Shown one piece after another: positions 26,081 to 39,263 of a stretch of DNA of 52,880 bases (the stretch's first letter is position 1; every line of letters begins with the position of its first letter). A model generated the notes under the pieces. That model made no database searches and was not told the DNA's origin. It saw nothing but the letters and a program-made list of their open reading frames with translations. The position numbers were made by a program, and so were the translations under genes. Source of the stretch: Arsukibacterium tuosuense (GTDB lineage: Bacteria; Pseudomonadota; Gammaproteobacteria; Steroidobacterales; GCA-2729495); the NCBI GenBank assembly GCA_945872065.1, contig CAMBYH010000011.1:1-52880 (forward strand). Direction: 5' to 3'.

Positions 26081-26111
26081 AGCGCCCGGCCCGCAGTCCG
26101 GGCCGGGCGCT
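26081..26111 (-). terminator. Strong GC hairpin after glnA (attenuating terminator)
   Basis: A perfect 13-bp stem (26081-26093 with 26099-26111) with a 5-nt loop begins 17 bp downstream of the glnA stop. There is no run of T after it on the minus strand, so partial termination, with some read-through to DUF4124-ntrBC, is likely. A glnA-glnL terminator has the same role in E. coli. Confidence 0.6.
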
Positions 26112-26127
26112 GTCGACTGCTGTTATG

Positions 26128-27540
26128 TCACAGGCTGTAATACAACTCGAACTCAAGCGGGTGCGTGGCCATGCGAACCCGGGTGACTTCTGCCATGCGG
26201 AGCGCGATGTAGGCATCGATCAGGTCGTCGCTGAATACGTTACCGGCCTTGAGGAAGTCCCGGTCCTTGTCGAGGGCTTCGAGGGCCTGCTCCAGCGAGA
26301 AGCAGACCTTCTGGATCTTCGCATCCTCTTCCGGTTCCAGATCGTAGAGATCCTTGTCCATCGGGTCGCCGGGGTTGATCTTGTTCAGAATGCCGTCCAG
26401 ACCGGCCATCATCATGCCCGCGAAGGCGAAGTAAGGGTTCGCGGTGTTATCCGGGAAACGGACTTCGATGCGCCGGCCCTTCGGGTTGGAAATGAAGGGA
26501 ATACGGATCGAGGCAGAGCGATTACGGGCCGAGTAAGCCAGCATCACGGGAGCCTCAAAGCCAGGGACCAGGCGCTTGTAGCTGTTGGTGCTGGGGTTGG
26601 TCAGCGCGTTGATGGCCTTGGCGTGCTTCATGATGCCGCCGATGTAGTACAGGGCCGTCTGGGACAGGCCACCGTACAGATCGCCGGTGAACAGGTTCTT
26701 GCCGCCCTTCGCCAGGGACTGGTGCACGTGCATGCCACTGCCGTTGTCGCCCACGAGAGGCTTGGGCATGAAGGTGGCGGTCTTGCCATAGGCATGGGCC
26801 ACGTTCTGCACAACGTACTTCAGGATCTGGACTTCGTCGCCCTTCTGCACGAGGCTACCGAACTTCACGCCAATTTCGCACTGGCCCGCCGTTGCCACTT
26901 CGTGGTGGTGAACTTCCACACCAAGACCCATTTCTTCAAGGGTCAGGCACATCTGGGAGCGGATGTCCTGCAGGGAATCCACGGGCGGCACAGGGAAGTA
27001 GCCACCCTTGATGCCGGGCCGGTGGCCGGTGTTGCCGTTCTCGAACTTCTTGCCGGAATTCCAGGCGCCCTCGTCGGAATCAATCCGGTAGAAGGAGCCA
27101 TTCATGTCGGAGCCGTAGCGCACGTCGTCAAAAATGAAGAACTCGTTCTCGGGGCCGAAGAAGGCCTGGTCGGCGATGCCGGTGGACTTGAGGTAAGCCT
27201 CAGCGCGCTTCGCGGTCATGCGCGGGCAGCGGGCGTAGCCCTGCATCGTGGAGGGCTCGTAGACGTCGCACCGGATCGTCACGGTGGTGTCTTCCATGAA
27301 AGGATCGACAACCAGGGTGGACGCATCGGGCATCAGCACCATGTCGGATTCCTGGATGCCCTTCCAGCCCGAAATCGAGGAGCCGTCAAACATCTTGCCG
27401 TCTTCAAAGAAGCTGGCATCGACTGTGTGGGCCGGGATCGTCAGGTGCTGCTCTTTGCCACGGGTATCGGTGAAGCGCAGATCGACAAACTTGGCCTCTT
27501 TCTCCTTCAGGAGATTCAGAGCATTGGCAGGCGTGGTCAT
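26128..27540 (-). CDS. glnA: Glutamine synthetase type I
   Basis: This dodecameric cytoplasmic enzyme makes glutamine from glutamate, ammonia and ATP; it has 470 residues. Recognised elements include [22 protein letters not shown], the [14 protein letters not shown] metal-site region, [20 protein letters not shown] and the adenylylation-site segment [10 protein letters not shown] with its Tyr near residue 400, so it is of the GSI-beta, adenylylated type. AAGGAG lies 5 bp before the ATG. It is transcribed from the sigma-54 promoter at 27628-27643 and followed by DUF4124-ntrB-ntrC. Confidence 0.98.
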   Translation of the reverse strand: MTTPANALNLLKEKEAKFVDLRFTDTRGKEQHLTIPAHTVDASFFEDGKMFDGSSISGWKGIQESDMVLMPDASTLVVDPFMEDTTVTIRCDVYEPSTMQGYARCPRMTAKRAEAYLKSTGIADQAFFGPENEFFIFDDVRYGSDMNGSFYRIDSDEGAWNSGKKFENGNTGHRPGIKGGYFPVPPVDSLQDIRSQMCLTLEEMGLGVEVHHHEVATAGQCEIGVKFGSLVQKGDEVQILKYVVQNVAHAYGKTATFMPKPLVGDNGSGMHVHQSLAKGGKNLFTGDLYGGLSQTALYYIGGIMKHAKAINALTNPSTNSYKRLVPGFEAPVMLAYSARNRSASIRIPFISNPKGRRIEVRFPDNTANPYFAFAGMMMAGLDGILNKINPGDPMDKDLYDLEPEEDAKIQKVCFSLEQALEALDKDRDFLKAGNVFSDDLIDAYIALRMAEVTRVRMATHPLEFELYYSL

Positions 27541-27627
27541 GTGGGCTCCTTGCAGTAGCGGCTATACAGGTGGGCTGCCGGCTTGTTGTTGTTGATAGCG
27601 GGGATCAGCGGCAGCGCGCTATCCTAT

Positions 27628-27643
27628 TGCAACGGCCGTGCCA
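27628..27643 (-). promoter_or_regulatory. Sigma-54 promoter of glnA (-24/-12)
   Basis: Read on the minus strand the sequence is TGGCAC-N5-TTGCA, an exact match to the RpoN consensus with the invariant GG and GC spaced 10 bp. The predicted transcript starts near 27617, leaving a leader of about 77 nt, similar to E. coli glnAp2. Confidence 0.9.
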
Positions 27644-27705
27644 AAAGCGAGCGGCCGGTAAGCCCCTGTTAATGCAATGAAAATATCCCACCAGCGGCGG
27701 CGGGC

Positions 27706-27722
27706 CGCACCAAAACCGGGCA
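27706..27722 (-). promoter_or_regulatory. NtrC-like binding site 1 upstream of glnA
   Basis: The sequence GCACCA-N3-CCGGGCA partly matches the NtrC consensus TGCACCA-N3-TGGTGCA. It is centred about 97 bp upstream of the predicted glnA start. Confidence 0.6.
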
Positions 27723-27736
27723 GAGACCTGCAGGGC

Positions 27737-27753
27737 TGCACCAAAATGGGTCG
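27737..27753 (-). promoter_or_regulatory. NtrC-like binding site 2 upstream of glnA
   Basis: A perfect half-site TGCACCA, AAA spacer and TGG begin the second half. The centre is 31 bp (three helical turns) from site 1 and about 128 bp upstream of the start. Geometry matches the paired enhancer sites of enterobacterial glnA. The rest of the 306-bp glnA-glyQ gap holds the glyQ promoter side and nothing else recognised. Confidence 0.7.
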
Positions 27754-27811
27754 CGAAAGTGGTCGCGGGTCTGGCCAGGGGCTCCCCGCTTACGGTGCCG
27801 GGGATCGAGGC

Positions 27812-27817
27812 TATACT
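27812..27817 (+). promoter_or_regulatory. Candidate -10 (TATACT) for glyQS
   Basis: TATACT lies 29 bp before the glyQ TTG start, with a weak TTACGG 16 bp upstream as -35. This is the only promoter-like element seen for glyQS. Confidence 0.35.
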
Positions 27818-27846
27818 GCCGCGCCCTCCGCCCTCGGACTTTCCGC

Positions 27847-28788
27847 TTGACTCAGTCGCGACGCCCCCGGACGTTTCAGGACCTCATCCTGGCGTTGCAG
27901 CGCTACTGGGCCGACCAGGGCTGCGTGATCCTGCAGCCCTACGACATGCCCGTGGGCGCCGGTACCTTTCACCCCGCGACCTTTCTCCGCGCGGTCGGAC
28001 CGGAACCCTGGAGCGCGGCCTACGTACAGCCGAGCAGGCGCCCGACGGACGGGCGCTACGGTGAGAATCCGAACCGGCTCCAGCATTACTACCAGTTTCA
28101 GGTGGTTATCAAACCCTCGCCGCTGGCGATCCAGCAGCTGTATCTGGACTCACTGCAGGCGCTCGACATCGATCCCCTGATCCACGACCTGCGCTTCGTC
28201 GAGGACAACTGGGAGTCCCCCACCCTGGGTGCCTGGGGTCTCGGCTGGGAGGTCTGGCTGAACGGCATGGAGGTCACACAGTTCACGTACTTCCAGCAGG
28301 TCGGTGGCCTGGATTGCCGGCCCGTGACCGGGGAGATCACCTACGGCCTCGAGCGGATCGCCATGTATCTGCAGGGTGTGGCGAGCGTCTACGATCTGAC
28401 CTGGGCCGACGGTCCCCGGGGCCGCGTGACCTACGGGGACGTGTTTCACCAGAACGAAGTTGAGATGTCCCGCTACAACTTCGAAGCGGCGGATACCACG
28501 GTGCTCGTGCCGCGCTTCGATGCGGCCGAACGGGCCTGTCGTGCACTCATAGAGACTGGCCTCACGCTACCTGCCTACGAGCAGGTTCTCGAAGCCTCCC
28601 ACACCTTCAACCTGCTGGATGCCCGCCGCGCGATTTCGGTGAGTGAGCGCCAGCGCTATATCCTCCGCGTGCGGGAGATGGCCCGCTCGGTGGCCCAGGC
28701 CTACCATGACAGTCGCGCCGCACTGGGCTTCCCTCTTCTGGCCCGGTCTCAGGCCGGGTTGCCCGCCGCCGCTCCCGCGGCGCTTTGA
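27847..28788 (+). CDS. glyQ: Glycyl-tRNA synthetase alpha subunit
   Basis: This is the catalytic subunit of the tetrameric bacterial-type glycyl-tRNA synthetase, with 313 residues. It begins [40 protein letters not shown], split by class-II motif 1 features, and contains [22 protein letters not shown] (motif 2) and [15 protein letters not shown]-like sequence; all are strongly conserved. The start is TTG at 27847 with no clear ribosome site. It is followed after 23 bp by glyS. Confidence 0.95.
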   Translation: MTQSRRPRTFQDLILALQRYWADQGCVILQPYDMPVGAGTFHPATFLRAVGPEPWSAAYVQPSRRPTDGRYGENPNRLQHYYQFQVVIKPSPLAIQQLYLDSLQALDIDPLIHDLRFVEDNWESPTLGAWGLGWEVWLNGMEVTQFTYFQQVGGLDCRPVTGEITYGLERIAMYLQGVASVYDLTWADGPRGRVTYGDVFHQNEVEMSRYNFEAADTTVLVPRFDAAERACRALIETGLTLPAYEQVLEASHTFNLLDARRAISVSERQRYILRVREMARSVAQAYHDSRAALGFPLLARSQAGLPAAAPAAL

Positions 28789-28811
28789 TCGTCAGACGGC
28801 AGACCAGCACC

Positions 28812-30920
28812 ATGCCAGCGACCGCGGATTTTCTCGTCGAGATTGGCACGGAAGAGCTGCCGCCCAAATCGTTATCCGACCTGGAGCGGGCTTTCGCTGC
28901 GCAGGTCCTCGCCGGCTTGCAGGGGGCTGGCCTTGGTTTTAACCGGCTGGATTCCTTCGCGACGCCGCGCCGACTGGCGATTCTGGTTGGCGATCTGGAG
29001 CTTCAGCAGCCCCTGCAGAAGATTGAGAAGCGCGGCCCCCCGGTCTCCGTGGCGTTTGGCGCAGACGGCAAACCGACGCGCGCCGCCCTGGCCTTTGCCG
29101 AAGGTTGTGGCGTCCGGATGGAAGACGTCGGGCGCACGGAGACTCCCAAGGGTGCCTGGCTGTTTCACAGTGGTGAGTCGCCGGGACGCCCGGCAGCGGA
29201 ACTGCTGCCCGGCATCGTGCAGGCCGCCCTGGCTGCCCTCCCCATCCCGCGACGCATGCGCTGGGGTAGCGGTGATGCCGAGTTCGTCCGGCCTGTCCAT
29301 TGGATCGTGCTGTTGCTGGGGGATACGGTGCTCACCACGCCGCTGTTCGGCATCACCCCTGAGCGCAAGACCCGGGGCCATCGCTTCCATGCGCCCGAGG
29401 ATCTGACTATTGGTTTGCCAGCAGACTATCCGGCGTTGCTCCGGGAGCGAGGCAAGGTGATCCCCGAGTTCGCCCTGCGCCGACAGCGGGTCCGGGAACT
29501 GGCTGACGCAGCTGCCCGGGCCGCCGGCGGTCAGGCGCTCTACAGCGATGCTTTGCTCGACGAGGTTACCGGGCTCGTGGAGTGGCCGGTGGCCATCACG
29601 GGGCGCTTCGACCCGCAGTTTCTGCGGCTGCCCGAGGAGGTTCTGGTCGCGACGCTGCAGGGCCATCAGCGCTACTTCCCGCTCAGGGATGGGGCGGGCG
29701 GGCTGTTGCCCGCGTTTGTGACCCTGGCCAATATCGAAAGCCGGGATCCGGACCAGGTGCGTCAGGGCAACGAGCGGGTCGTGCTGCCCCGGCTGGCTGA
29801 TGCCGCTTTCTTCTGGGATCAGGACCGCAAGATGTCCCTGGCTACCCGGGCCGAACGGCTCGACACTGTCGTCTTCCAGCAGGGACTCGGCACCCTGGCG
29901 GACCGGTCCCGCCGTGTGGCGACGCTCGGCAGTGCCGTCGCGGAGGCTCTGGGCCAGGACGTCACCGTGGTGGCGCGCGCCGCCTTGCTGGCCAAGGCCG
30001 ATCTGCTGACCCAGCTCGTGGGTGAGTTCCCGGAGCTTCAGGGTCGCATGGGCTTTCACTACGCCACACACGACGGCGAACCTGCACCGGTGGCCACCGC
30101 CATTGAAGAGCAGTACCTGCCGCGCCACGCGGGCGATCGGCTGCCGTCGACAACCGGGGGACGGGCGCTCGCCATTGCGGACAGGGCGGATTCCCTCGCG
30201 GGCGTGTTTGCTCTCGGCAAGCGGCCCAGCGGCACCAAGGATCCTTTTGGACTGCGCCGGGCGGCGCTGGGACTGTTGCGGATTCTGGTGGAAGACGGCG
30301 TGGATCTGGATCTGCCGCAGCTCCTGTCCCGGGCGATTGCCCTGCAGCCCGTAACCGTGAAGGATCCGGAGAGCCTGGCCAGCGAGTTGTATGACTTCAT
30401 CGTCGAGCGCGGGCGTGCCTGGTATCTCGATGGCCTGGCACCCGCCTTGCCGGCCGGAACGGTCACCGCAGATGTCTTTGAGGCGGTCCGGCTGAGACGT
30501 CCCGTGTCCCCGGTGGATTTCCACGCTCGCCTGCTTGGCGTCCGGGCGTTCCTCGGTCTCGCAGAAGCAGAGGGTCTGGCCGTGGCCAACAAGCGTATCG
30601 CCAACATCCTCAAGACGGTGGTTGAGGGCGATCACCAGGTTGATCCGGCGCTGTTCGAGTTCGCTGAAGAGGGAACCTTGCATGCTGCCATCGAGAAGGT
30701 GGCCGGCACGCATCGGAAGCACGTCGACAAGCGGGACTATCGTCAGGCCCTGCAGGACCTGGCCGCGCTCAAGGGCCCCGTGGATGGTTTCTTCGCGGCG
30801 GTGCTGGTGATGGCGCCGGCGCCGGCGTTGCGCAACAACCGGCTCGCGCAACTCCGCCGGCTGCAGGGTCTGTTTCTGGATGTCGCCGATCTGTCCTGCC
30901 TGGCTACGCCCAGCAGCTGA
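28812..30920 (+). CDS. glyS: Glycyl-tRNA synthetase beta subunit
   Basis: This 702-residue beta subunit binds tRNA-Gly and contains HD and anticodon-binding domains. It opens with ADFLVEIGTEELPPK, characteristic of GlyS, and has VEWPVAITGRFD and RADSLAGVFALGKRPSGTKDPFGLRRAALG. The ATG at 28812 fits the family N-terminus; a TTG overlapping the glyQ stop is less likely. It follows glyQ and precedes gmhB by 24 bp, the same order as in Pseudomonas (inverted relative to gyrB). Confidence 0.96.
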   Translation: MPATADFLVEIGTEELPPKSLSDLERAFAAQVLAGLQGAGLGFNRLDSFATPRRLAILVGDLELQQPLQKIEKRGPPVSVAFGADGKPTRAALAFAEGCGVRMEDVGRTETPKGAWLFHSGESPGRPAAELLPGIVQAALAALPIPRRMRWGSGDAEFVRPVHWIVLLLGDTVLTTPLFGITPERKTRGHRFHAPEDLTIGLPADYPALLRERGKVIPEFALRRQRVRELADAAARAAGGQALYSDALLDEVTGLVEWPVAITGRFDPQFLRLPEEVLVATLQGHQRYFPLRDGAGGLLPAFVTLANIESRDPDQVRQGNERVVLPRLADAAFFWDQDRKMSLATRAERLDTVVFQQGLGTLADRSRRVATLGSAVAEALGQDVTVVARAALLAKADLLTQLVGEFPELQGRMGFHYATHDGEPAPVATAIEEQYLPRHAGDRLPSTTGGRALAIADRADSLAGVFALGKRPSGTKDPFGLRRAALGLLRILVEDGVDLDLPQLLSRAIALQPVTVKDPESLASELYDFIVERGRAWYLDGLAPALPAGTVTADVFEAVRLRRPVSPVDFHARLLGVRAFLGLAEAEGLAVANKRIANILKTVVEGDHQVDPALFEFAEEGTLHAAIEKVAGTHRKHVDKRDYRQALQDLAALKGPVDGFFAAVLVMAPAPALRNNRLAQLRRLQGLFLDVADLSCLATPSS

Positions 30921-30944
30921 GATCGCCGGGCCCCATCCCGAGCA

Positions 30945-31510
30945 GTGGCTACTGGCACACAGCCCCGTCTGGTCATCCTGGATCGGGATGGCGTCATCAA
31001 CCAGGAATCGCCGGACTTCATCCGCACGCCCGATGAGTGGCTACCAGTTCCTGGCAGCATCGAGGCCATCTCAGCACTCACTCATGCAGGATTCACGGTC
31101 GTAGTGGCCAGTAACCAGTCCGGGGTAGGTCGCGGGCTGTTCAGCGCCGACACACTGGCCGCGATCCACGCCAGGATGACGCTCACGGTAGAAGCTGCCG
31201 GCGGCCGGCTGGCTGGAATATTCTTCTGCCCCCACCGTCCGGAGGAAGGCTGCGCGTGCCGCAAGCCGCTCCCTGGTTTGCTCCGGCAGATCGAGGGGCG
31301 CTTTGGCGTCACCCTTGCTGGCATACCCTGCATTGGCGACTCGCGCCGGGATCTGGAGGCGGCCTGGCAGGTCGGAGGCCGGGCAATTCTGGTGCGGACT
31401 GGGAATGGTGCGCAGACCGAACAGGGTCTGGAGGCGGGTGCGGCTGTCGAGGTGTTTCCCGACCTCTCGGCAGCAGCACGGCAACTGATCGAAGAGCGGG
31501 AGAAGTCCTG

Positions 31511-31511
<1 letters not shown>
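30945..31511 (+). CDS. gmhB: D-glycero-beta-D-manno-heptose 1,7-bisphosphate 7-phosphatase
   Basis: This HAD-superfamily phosphatase of 188 residues makes ADP-heptose precursors for lipopolysaccharide inner core. HAD motif I is LVILDRDGVIN, motif II VVVASNQSG, and the zinc-binding loop CPHRPEEGCACRKP is specific to GmhB. The motif IV region is CIGDSRRDLEAA. The start is GTG. The stop overlaps the plsC ATG (TGATG), so the two are coupled. It is predicted to be cytoplasmic. Confidence 0.93.
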
Positions 31512-35764
<4,253 letters not shown>

Positions 35765-35765
35765 C

Positions 35766-36887
35766 TCAGAGCCGCATGGGCATCACGACGTACCGGGACT
35801 GGACCGACCCGACGCCGCTGATGAGGCAGCTGCTGTTGGCATCGACGAATCCCAGCTCAACCTGCTCCCCATCCACCGCGGCGATCGCATCCAGCAGGTA
35901 ATTGACGTTAAAGCCGATCTCCAGAGCCTGCCCTTTGTACTCGACTTCGATTTCATCCCGGGCCTCCTCCTGGTCCGGGTTGTTCGCCTGGACCCGAAGC
36001 GTAGCGTCGGCCAGTTCGAGCCGGACACCCCGATACTTCTCGTTGGACAGGATGGCGGCGCGCTGCAGCGCCTGACGCAGAACATCCCGGCCCGCCCGCA
36101 GGACGTTACCCTGGGGTTTCGGTATGACCCGCTCATAATCGGGGAAACGACCGTCAATAAGCTTCGAAGTGAAGCGAATCTCGCCGATCGTGGCGCGAAC
36201 GTGATTACTACTGATAGCCAGTACTACCCCGCCATCCCCCAACAGCAGCCGCTGCAGCTCCTGAACGCCCTTCCGGGGAATGATGACCTGGTGACCTTCC
36301 GGCTTCTTGCCCTTGGCCTTGTTGGTCTGAGCTTCTATCGCCAATTCACAAAGGGCCAGCCGGTGGCCGTCCGTCGCTACCGCCCGCACCAGCTTGTCGC
36401 CCGTCTCCAACAGGAGACCGTTCAGGTAATAGCGAACATCCTGCTGCGCCATCGCGAAATGAGTCTTCTCCAGAAGCTTGCGCAAATCTGGCTGGCTGAG
36501 AGCGAGGGTTTGAGCCGCTTCAACCTCCTCAACCACCGGAAACTCTGCGGCGGGCAAAGTGCCCAGGACGAACCGCGACCTTCCGGACTTGATGACGAGG
36601 CGATCACCGTCGAGTTGCACCTGCACCGTGGCGTCATCAGGCAGGGCGCGACAGATATCCAGAAGCTTGCGTCCCGGCACCGTTACTTCACCAGCGGAAT
36701 CCGCTTTATCCAGCGGTACCCGCGCCACGAGCTCAACCTCCAGGTCGGTTGCTGTAACCGCCAGCTCCTGGCCCCGCACCACAAAAAGTACGTTGGCGAG
36801 AATCGGCATTGTCTGTCGGCGCTCGACCACTCCAATGACAGCCTGAATGGGCTTCAGCAGCGTGGCGCGTGTGGTTGTGAACTTCAT
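35766..36887 (-). CDS. dnaN: DNA polymerase III beta subunit (sliding clamp)
   Basis: This ring-shaped processivity clamp has 373 residues and three repeated clamp folds. It begins MKFTTTRATLLKPIQAVIGVVE and contains RQTMPILANVLF, LDICRALPDDATVQVQL and VIPRKGVQELQRLL. It ends with the family C-terminus YVVMPMRL. It is downstream of dnaA, separated by the probable origin, and followed by recF. Confidence 0.97.
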   Translation of the reverse strand: MKFTTTRATLLKPIQAVIGVVERRQTMPILANVLFVVRGQELAVTATDLEVELVARVPLDKADSAGEVTVPGRKLLDICRALPDDATVQVQLDGDRLVIKSGRSRFVLGTLPAAEFPVVEEVEAAQTLALSQPDLRKLLEKTHFAMAQQDVRYYLNGLLLETGDKLVRAVATDGHRLALCELAIEAQTNKAKGKKPEGHQVIIPRKGVQELQRLLLGDGGVVLAISSNHVRATIGEIRFTSKLIDGRFPDYERVIPKPQGNVLRAGRDVLRQALQRAAILSNEKYRGVRLELADATLRVQANNPDQEEARDEIEVEYKGQALEIGFNVNYLLDAIAAVDGEQVELGFVDANSSCLISGVGSVQSRYVVMPMRL

Positions 36888-37144
36888 CCTGCGATCCTAT
36901 TCAGTACGGACTCTATAATTACTGGTCTTAAGTTTTAAAGACATAGTAGTTATTATTAGCCTACACCCTCGCTGTTGATAAACCCCATCCGGAGCTTTAA
37001 AAAGCGGCCTTTTTTTCCACTTTCGCCTGTGGGGTTACCCCCGGACAGACAATGTAGCACCTGTGCACAACCTGTGTGCCGCTAACCCGCCAATAGTTAT
37101 CTACAAGTTACCCACTTGCCGTGCAACGGATATCCACGTCGTCT
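36888..37144. other. Probable oriC: dnaA-dnaN intergenic region
   Basis: The 257-bp gap contains an AT-rich stretch (about 36905-36960 and 36995-37020) suitable for unwinding. It also has several DnaA-box-like 9-mers against TTATNCACA: TTATCAACA (36973-36981, minus), TTGTGCACA (37062-37070, minus) and TTATCTACA (37097-37105), each 8 of 9. Weaker 7-of-9 matches are at 37013, 37108 and 37130. There is also a GGGG-TTA-CCCC mini-hairpin near 37032-37042. The position next to dnaA and dnaN supports an origin. The dnaA-rpmH gap is the alternative. Confidence 0.6.
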
Positions 37145-38458
37145 TCAGGCCGTCAGAATCCGTATCAGGTTCTGGTAATCCTCGCGCACCCGGGACTCGG
37201 ATTCCCGCAGCAGTTTCACCCGCCGACAGGCGTGCAACACCGTCGTGTGATCCCGCCCGCCGAACTGATCACCGATCTCCGGGAGACTGTGGTTGGTCAA
37301 TTCCTTGGCCAGACTCATCGCAATCTGCCGGGGCCGGGTAATCGACCGGTTACGGCGTTTGGACAACAGGTCGGAAACCCGGACCTTGCTGTACTCGGCC
37401 ACCGTCTTCTGGATGTTCTCGATCGTTACCAGCCGGTCCTGCACCGCCAGGAGATCCCGCAGGGCGTCCTTGGCAAACTCCAGGGTGATGGGACGGCCTG
37501 TAAATGTGGAGGTGGCCATCACCCGGTGCAACGCACCTTCCAGTTCCCGCACGTTGGATCTGATCCGCTGGGCGATGAAAAAGGCCACCTCTTCGGGGAG
37601 CTCCTTGCGGGCTGCTGCAGCCTTGCTCATCAGGATCGCGACGCTGGTCTCGAGCTCGGGAGGGTCGATGGAGACCGTCAGACCCCAGCCGAACCGGGAC
37701 TTCAGCCTCTCCTCTAAGCCATTGACTTCCTTGGGGTATCTGTCGCAGGTGAGGATGACCTGACGCTGCTCCTCTAGCAGAGCGTTGAAGGTGTGGAAGA
37801 ACTCTTCCTGGGAGCGTTCCTTGTTGGCGAAAAACTGGATGTCGTCGATCAGCAGGGCATCCAGCGACCGGTAAGCTGCCTTGAACTCGTTGATGGTGTT
37901 GTGTTGCAGTGCACGAACCATATCCCCCACGAACTGCTCCGAGTGCACATAGGCCACCCGTGCCTCCGGTCGGTTCGCGACGATGACATGGCCAATGCCT
38001 TGCATGAGGTGCGTTTTGCCAAGCCCGACGCCCCCATAGATGAACAGGGGGTTGTAGCCACGGCCCGGATTGCTGCTGACCTGCAAGGCCGCTGCCCGGG
38101 CCATCTGGTTACTCTTGCCCTCGACAAATTTCTCGAAGGTGTAGTCAGGGTTCAGCCTGCCGCCAATGGCAGCTCCAACCCGGGGCTTGCCCCCAACGGG
38201 GAGGGCGGGTCGCTGCAGGTTGGCCAGGCTGCCCACCTCGACCCGCACGGTCGTGCCGGGCGCTTCCCGGAGAAACTCGATGATCTTGTCCAGGCAGTTG
38301 CTGTTTACCCAATCGACCACAAAGCGATTGGGCGCCAGCAGCCGCAGCACCTGGCCTTCTTCCACGCCCTGCAAGGGCCGGATCCAGGTGTTGAACTGCT
38401 GTTCAGGCAGGTCGGACCGCAACTGCTGGACGCAGCGGCCCCAGAGAGGAGACTGCAC
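37145..38458 (-). CDS. dnaA: Chromosomal replication initiator DnaA
   Basis: This AAA+ initiator opens oriC; it has 437 residues. Domain I contains [11 protein letters not shown]. The AAA+ domain has the [18 protein letters not shown] lead-in, Walker [10 protein letters not shown] at 142-150 and Walker [11 protein letters not shown]. Domain IV carries the DnaA signature [15 protein letters not shown]. The start is GTG with GGGGTG upstream. The start region overlaps a 7-bp-arm palindrome (38460-38476). It is the first gene of dnaA-dnaN-recF-gyrB and diverges from rpmH. Confidence 0.98.
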   Translation of the reverse strand: MQSPLWGRCVQQLRSDLPEQQFNTWIRPLQGVEEGQVLRLLAPNRFVVDWVNSNCLDKIIEFLREAPGTTVRVEVGSLANLQRPALPVGGKPRVGAAIGGRLNPDYTFEKFVEGKSNQMARAAALQVSSNPGRGYNPLFIYGGVGLGKTHLMQGIGHVIVANRPEARVAYVHSEQFVGDMVRALQHNTINEFKAAYRSLDALLIDDIQFFANKERSQEEFFHTFNALLEEQRQVILTCDRYPKEVNGLEERLKSRFGWGLTVSIDPPELETSVAILMSKAAAARKELPEEVAFFIAQRIRSNVRELEGALHRVMATSTFTGRPITLEFAKDALRDLLAVQDRLVTIENIQKTVAEYSKVRVSDLLSKRRNRSITRPRQIAMSLAKELTNHSLPEIGDQFGGRDHTTVLHACRRVKLLRESESRVREDYQNLIRILTA

Positions 38459-38459
38459 G

Positions 38460-38476
38460 GATTCACCCCGTGAATC
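38460..38476 (-). promoter_or_regulatory. Hairpin overlapping the dnaA ribosome-binding site
   Basis: GATTCAC-N3-GTGAATC is a perfect 7-bp inverted repeat whose end is 1 bp from the GTG start of dnaA. In the mRNA the GGGG of the ribosome site would sit in the loop and stem. It could be a translational control element or a protein operator. Confidence 0.5.
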
Positions 38477-38478
38477 TG

Positions 38479-38484
38479 ATTATG
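38479..38484 (-). promoter_or_regulatory. Candidate -10 (CATAAT) for dnaA
   Basis: CATAAT on the minus strand is 5 of 6 to the -10 consensus, 20 bp upstream of the dnaA start. A weak TGTGCC lies 17 bp further upstream. If used, the leader would be very short. Confidence 0.3.
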
Positions 38485-38528
38485 GTTGTGGAAAGGGGAG
38501 TGGCACAGTCTAGCTGGCGACCAACGAC

Positions 38529-38537
38529 TTATCCACA
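38529..38537 (+). promoter_or_regulatory. Consensus DnaA box between dnaA and rpmH
   Basis: TTATCCACA is a perfect DnaA box. It lies 71 bp upstream of the dnaA start and just upstream of the rpmH -35, so it is placed for DnaA autoregulation and possibly for an origin function. Confidence 0.8.
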
Positions 38538-38550
38538 GGCCCGACCGCTC

Positions 38551-38579
38551 TTGACACGCGCAGGGCGGCTCCTTAACCT
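38551..38579 (+). promoter_or_regulatory. rpmH promoter
   Basis: A perfect -35 TTGACA (38551-38556) is followed after 17 bp by TAACCT (38574-38579) as a weak -10. Transcription would begin near 38586, about 42 nt before rpmH. Confidence 0.55.
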
Positions 38580-38627
38580 TCCGGCCTCCGCGTATACCCA
38601 TCCTTTTGTTTTTCGGCGAATTTCTTC

Positions 38628-38762
38628 ATGAAAAGAACCTACCAGCCCAGCAAACTGAAGCGCGCCCGCACCCACGGGTTTCGGGCTCGCATGGCCACTC
38701 GCGCCGGGCGCCTCGTCATCAAGCGCCGGCGTGCCAAGGGCCGGGCCCGCCTCACGGTCTAG
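38628..38762 (+). CDS. rpmH: 50S ribosomal protein L34
   Basis: This 44-residue, Arg/Lys-rich ribosomal protein begins [18 protein letters not shown] and continues [21 protein letters not shown], the universal L34 pattern. It lies in the conserved place between dnaA (divergent) and rnpA. The stop TAG is at 38760-38762. Confidence 0.98.
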   Translation: MKRTYQPSKLKRARTHGFRARMATRAGRLVIKRRRAKGRARLTV

Positions 38763-38909
38763 GGACGGCGGTGAGGGTGCGGCGGCGATCAGCACGGTCT
38801 GACTGCCCCGCGCCGCTGCCACGCATCCCCAGGGAAGATCCCGATCGCCCCGCTTCCCACCCAGTCCGCGGGCAAACACGAGCAAAGCTTCCCCCGGCAG
38901 CTGCGGCTG

Positions 38910-39263
38910 TTGCACGGGACAGAATTTGATAACGTCTTTCAGAACGGCCAGCGGTCAGCGGATCGGTTCTTCACCATTCTTTTCAACCCGAACCTCCTGA
39001 ATCGATCCCGCCTCGGCTTTGCGATCTCAAAGCAGAGAGTCCGTCTGGCTGTCGGCCGCAACCGCCTCCGGCGGCTGGTCCGGGAAAGTTTCCGGTTGCG
39101 GGCAGCAGGCCTACCCGCCGTGGATCTCGTGGTGCTGGCCCGGGATGCAGCGCAAGCAGCCCCCAGCAGTGAGTTGGTGGCGAGCCTCGAAAAACATTGG
39201 GTCCGGGTGATTGCCGGCGCCAGCAAGCCAGTAGGCCACTCGACAGGGAAGAGCATCACGTGA
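38910..39263 (+). CDS. rnpA: Ribonuclease P protein component
   Basis: This protein subunit of RNase P processes the 5' ends of tRNAs. RNA-binding residues are in the RNR-like motif VGRNRLRRLVRESFRL, preceded by RLGFAISKQRVRLAVGRN. The TTG at 38910 gives 117 residues, but in-frame codons just upstream (38889-38909) encode FPRQLRL, which is conserved in RnpA N-termini. No ATG, GTG or TTG exists between there and the stop at 38772, so the true start may be non-canonical. The stop overlaps the yidC start (GTGA). The usual yidD is absent. Confidence 0.9.
   Translation: MHGTEFDNVFQNGQRSADRFFTILFNPNLLNRSRLGFAISKQRVRLAVGRNRLRRLVRESFRLRAAGLPAVDLVVLARDAAQAAPSSELVASLEKHWVRVIAGASKPVGHSTGKSIT

Noticed and set aside
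26041-27558. A 505-codon open frame on the plus strand opposite glnA
   Set aside because: It is the antisense shadow of glnA; Val/Gly/His-rich with no family resemblance.
28872-30851. A 659-codon open frame on the minus strand opposite glyS
   Set aside because: It is entirely inside glyS, with shadow-type composition and no motif.
36990-37020. GCTTTAAAAAGC hairpin followed by a T-run considered as a plus-strand terminator
   Set aside because: No plus-strand gene lies upstream; the T-run is more likely part of the AT-rich origin region.
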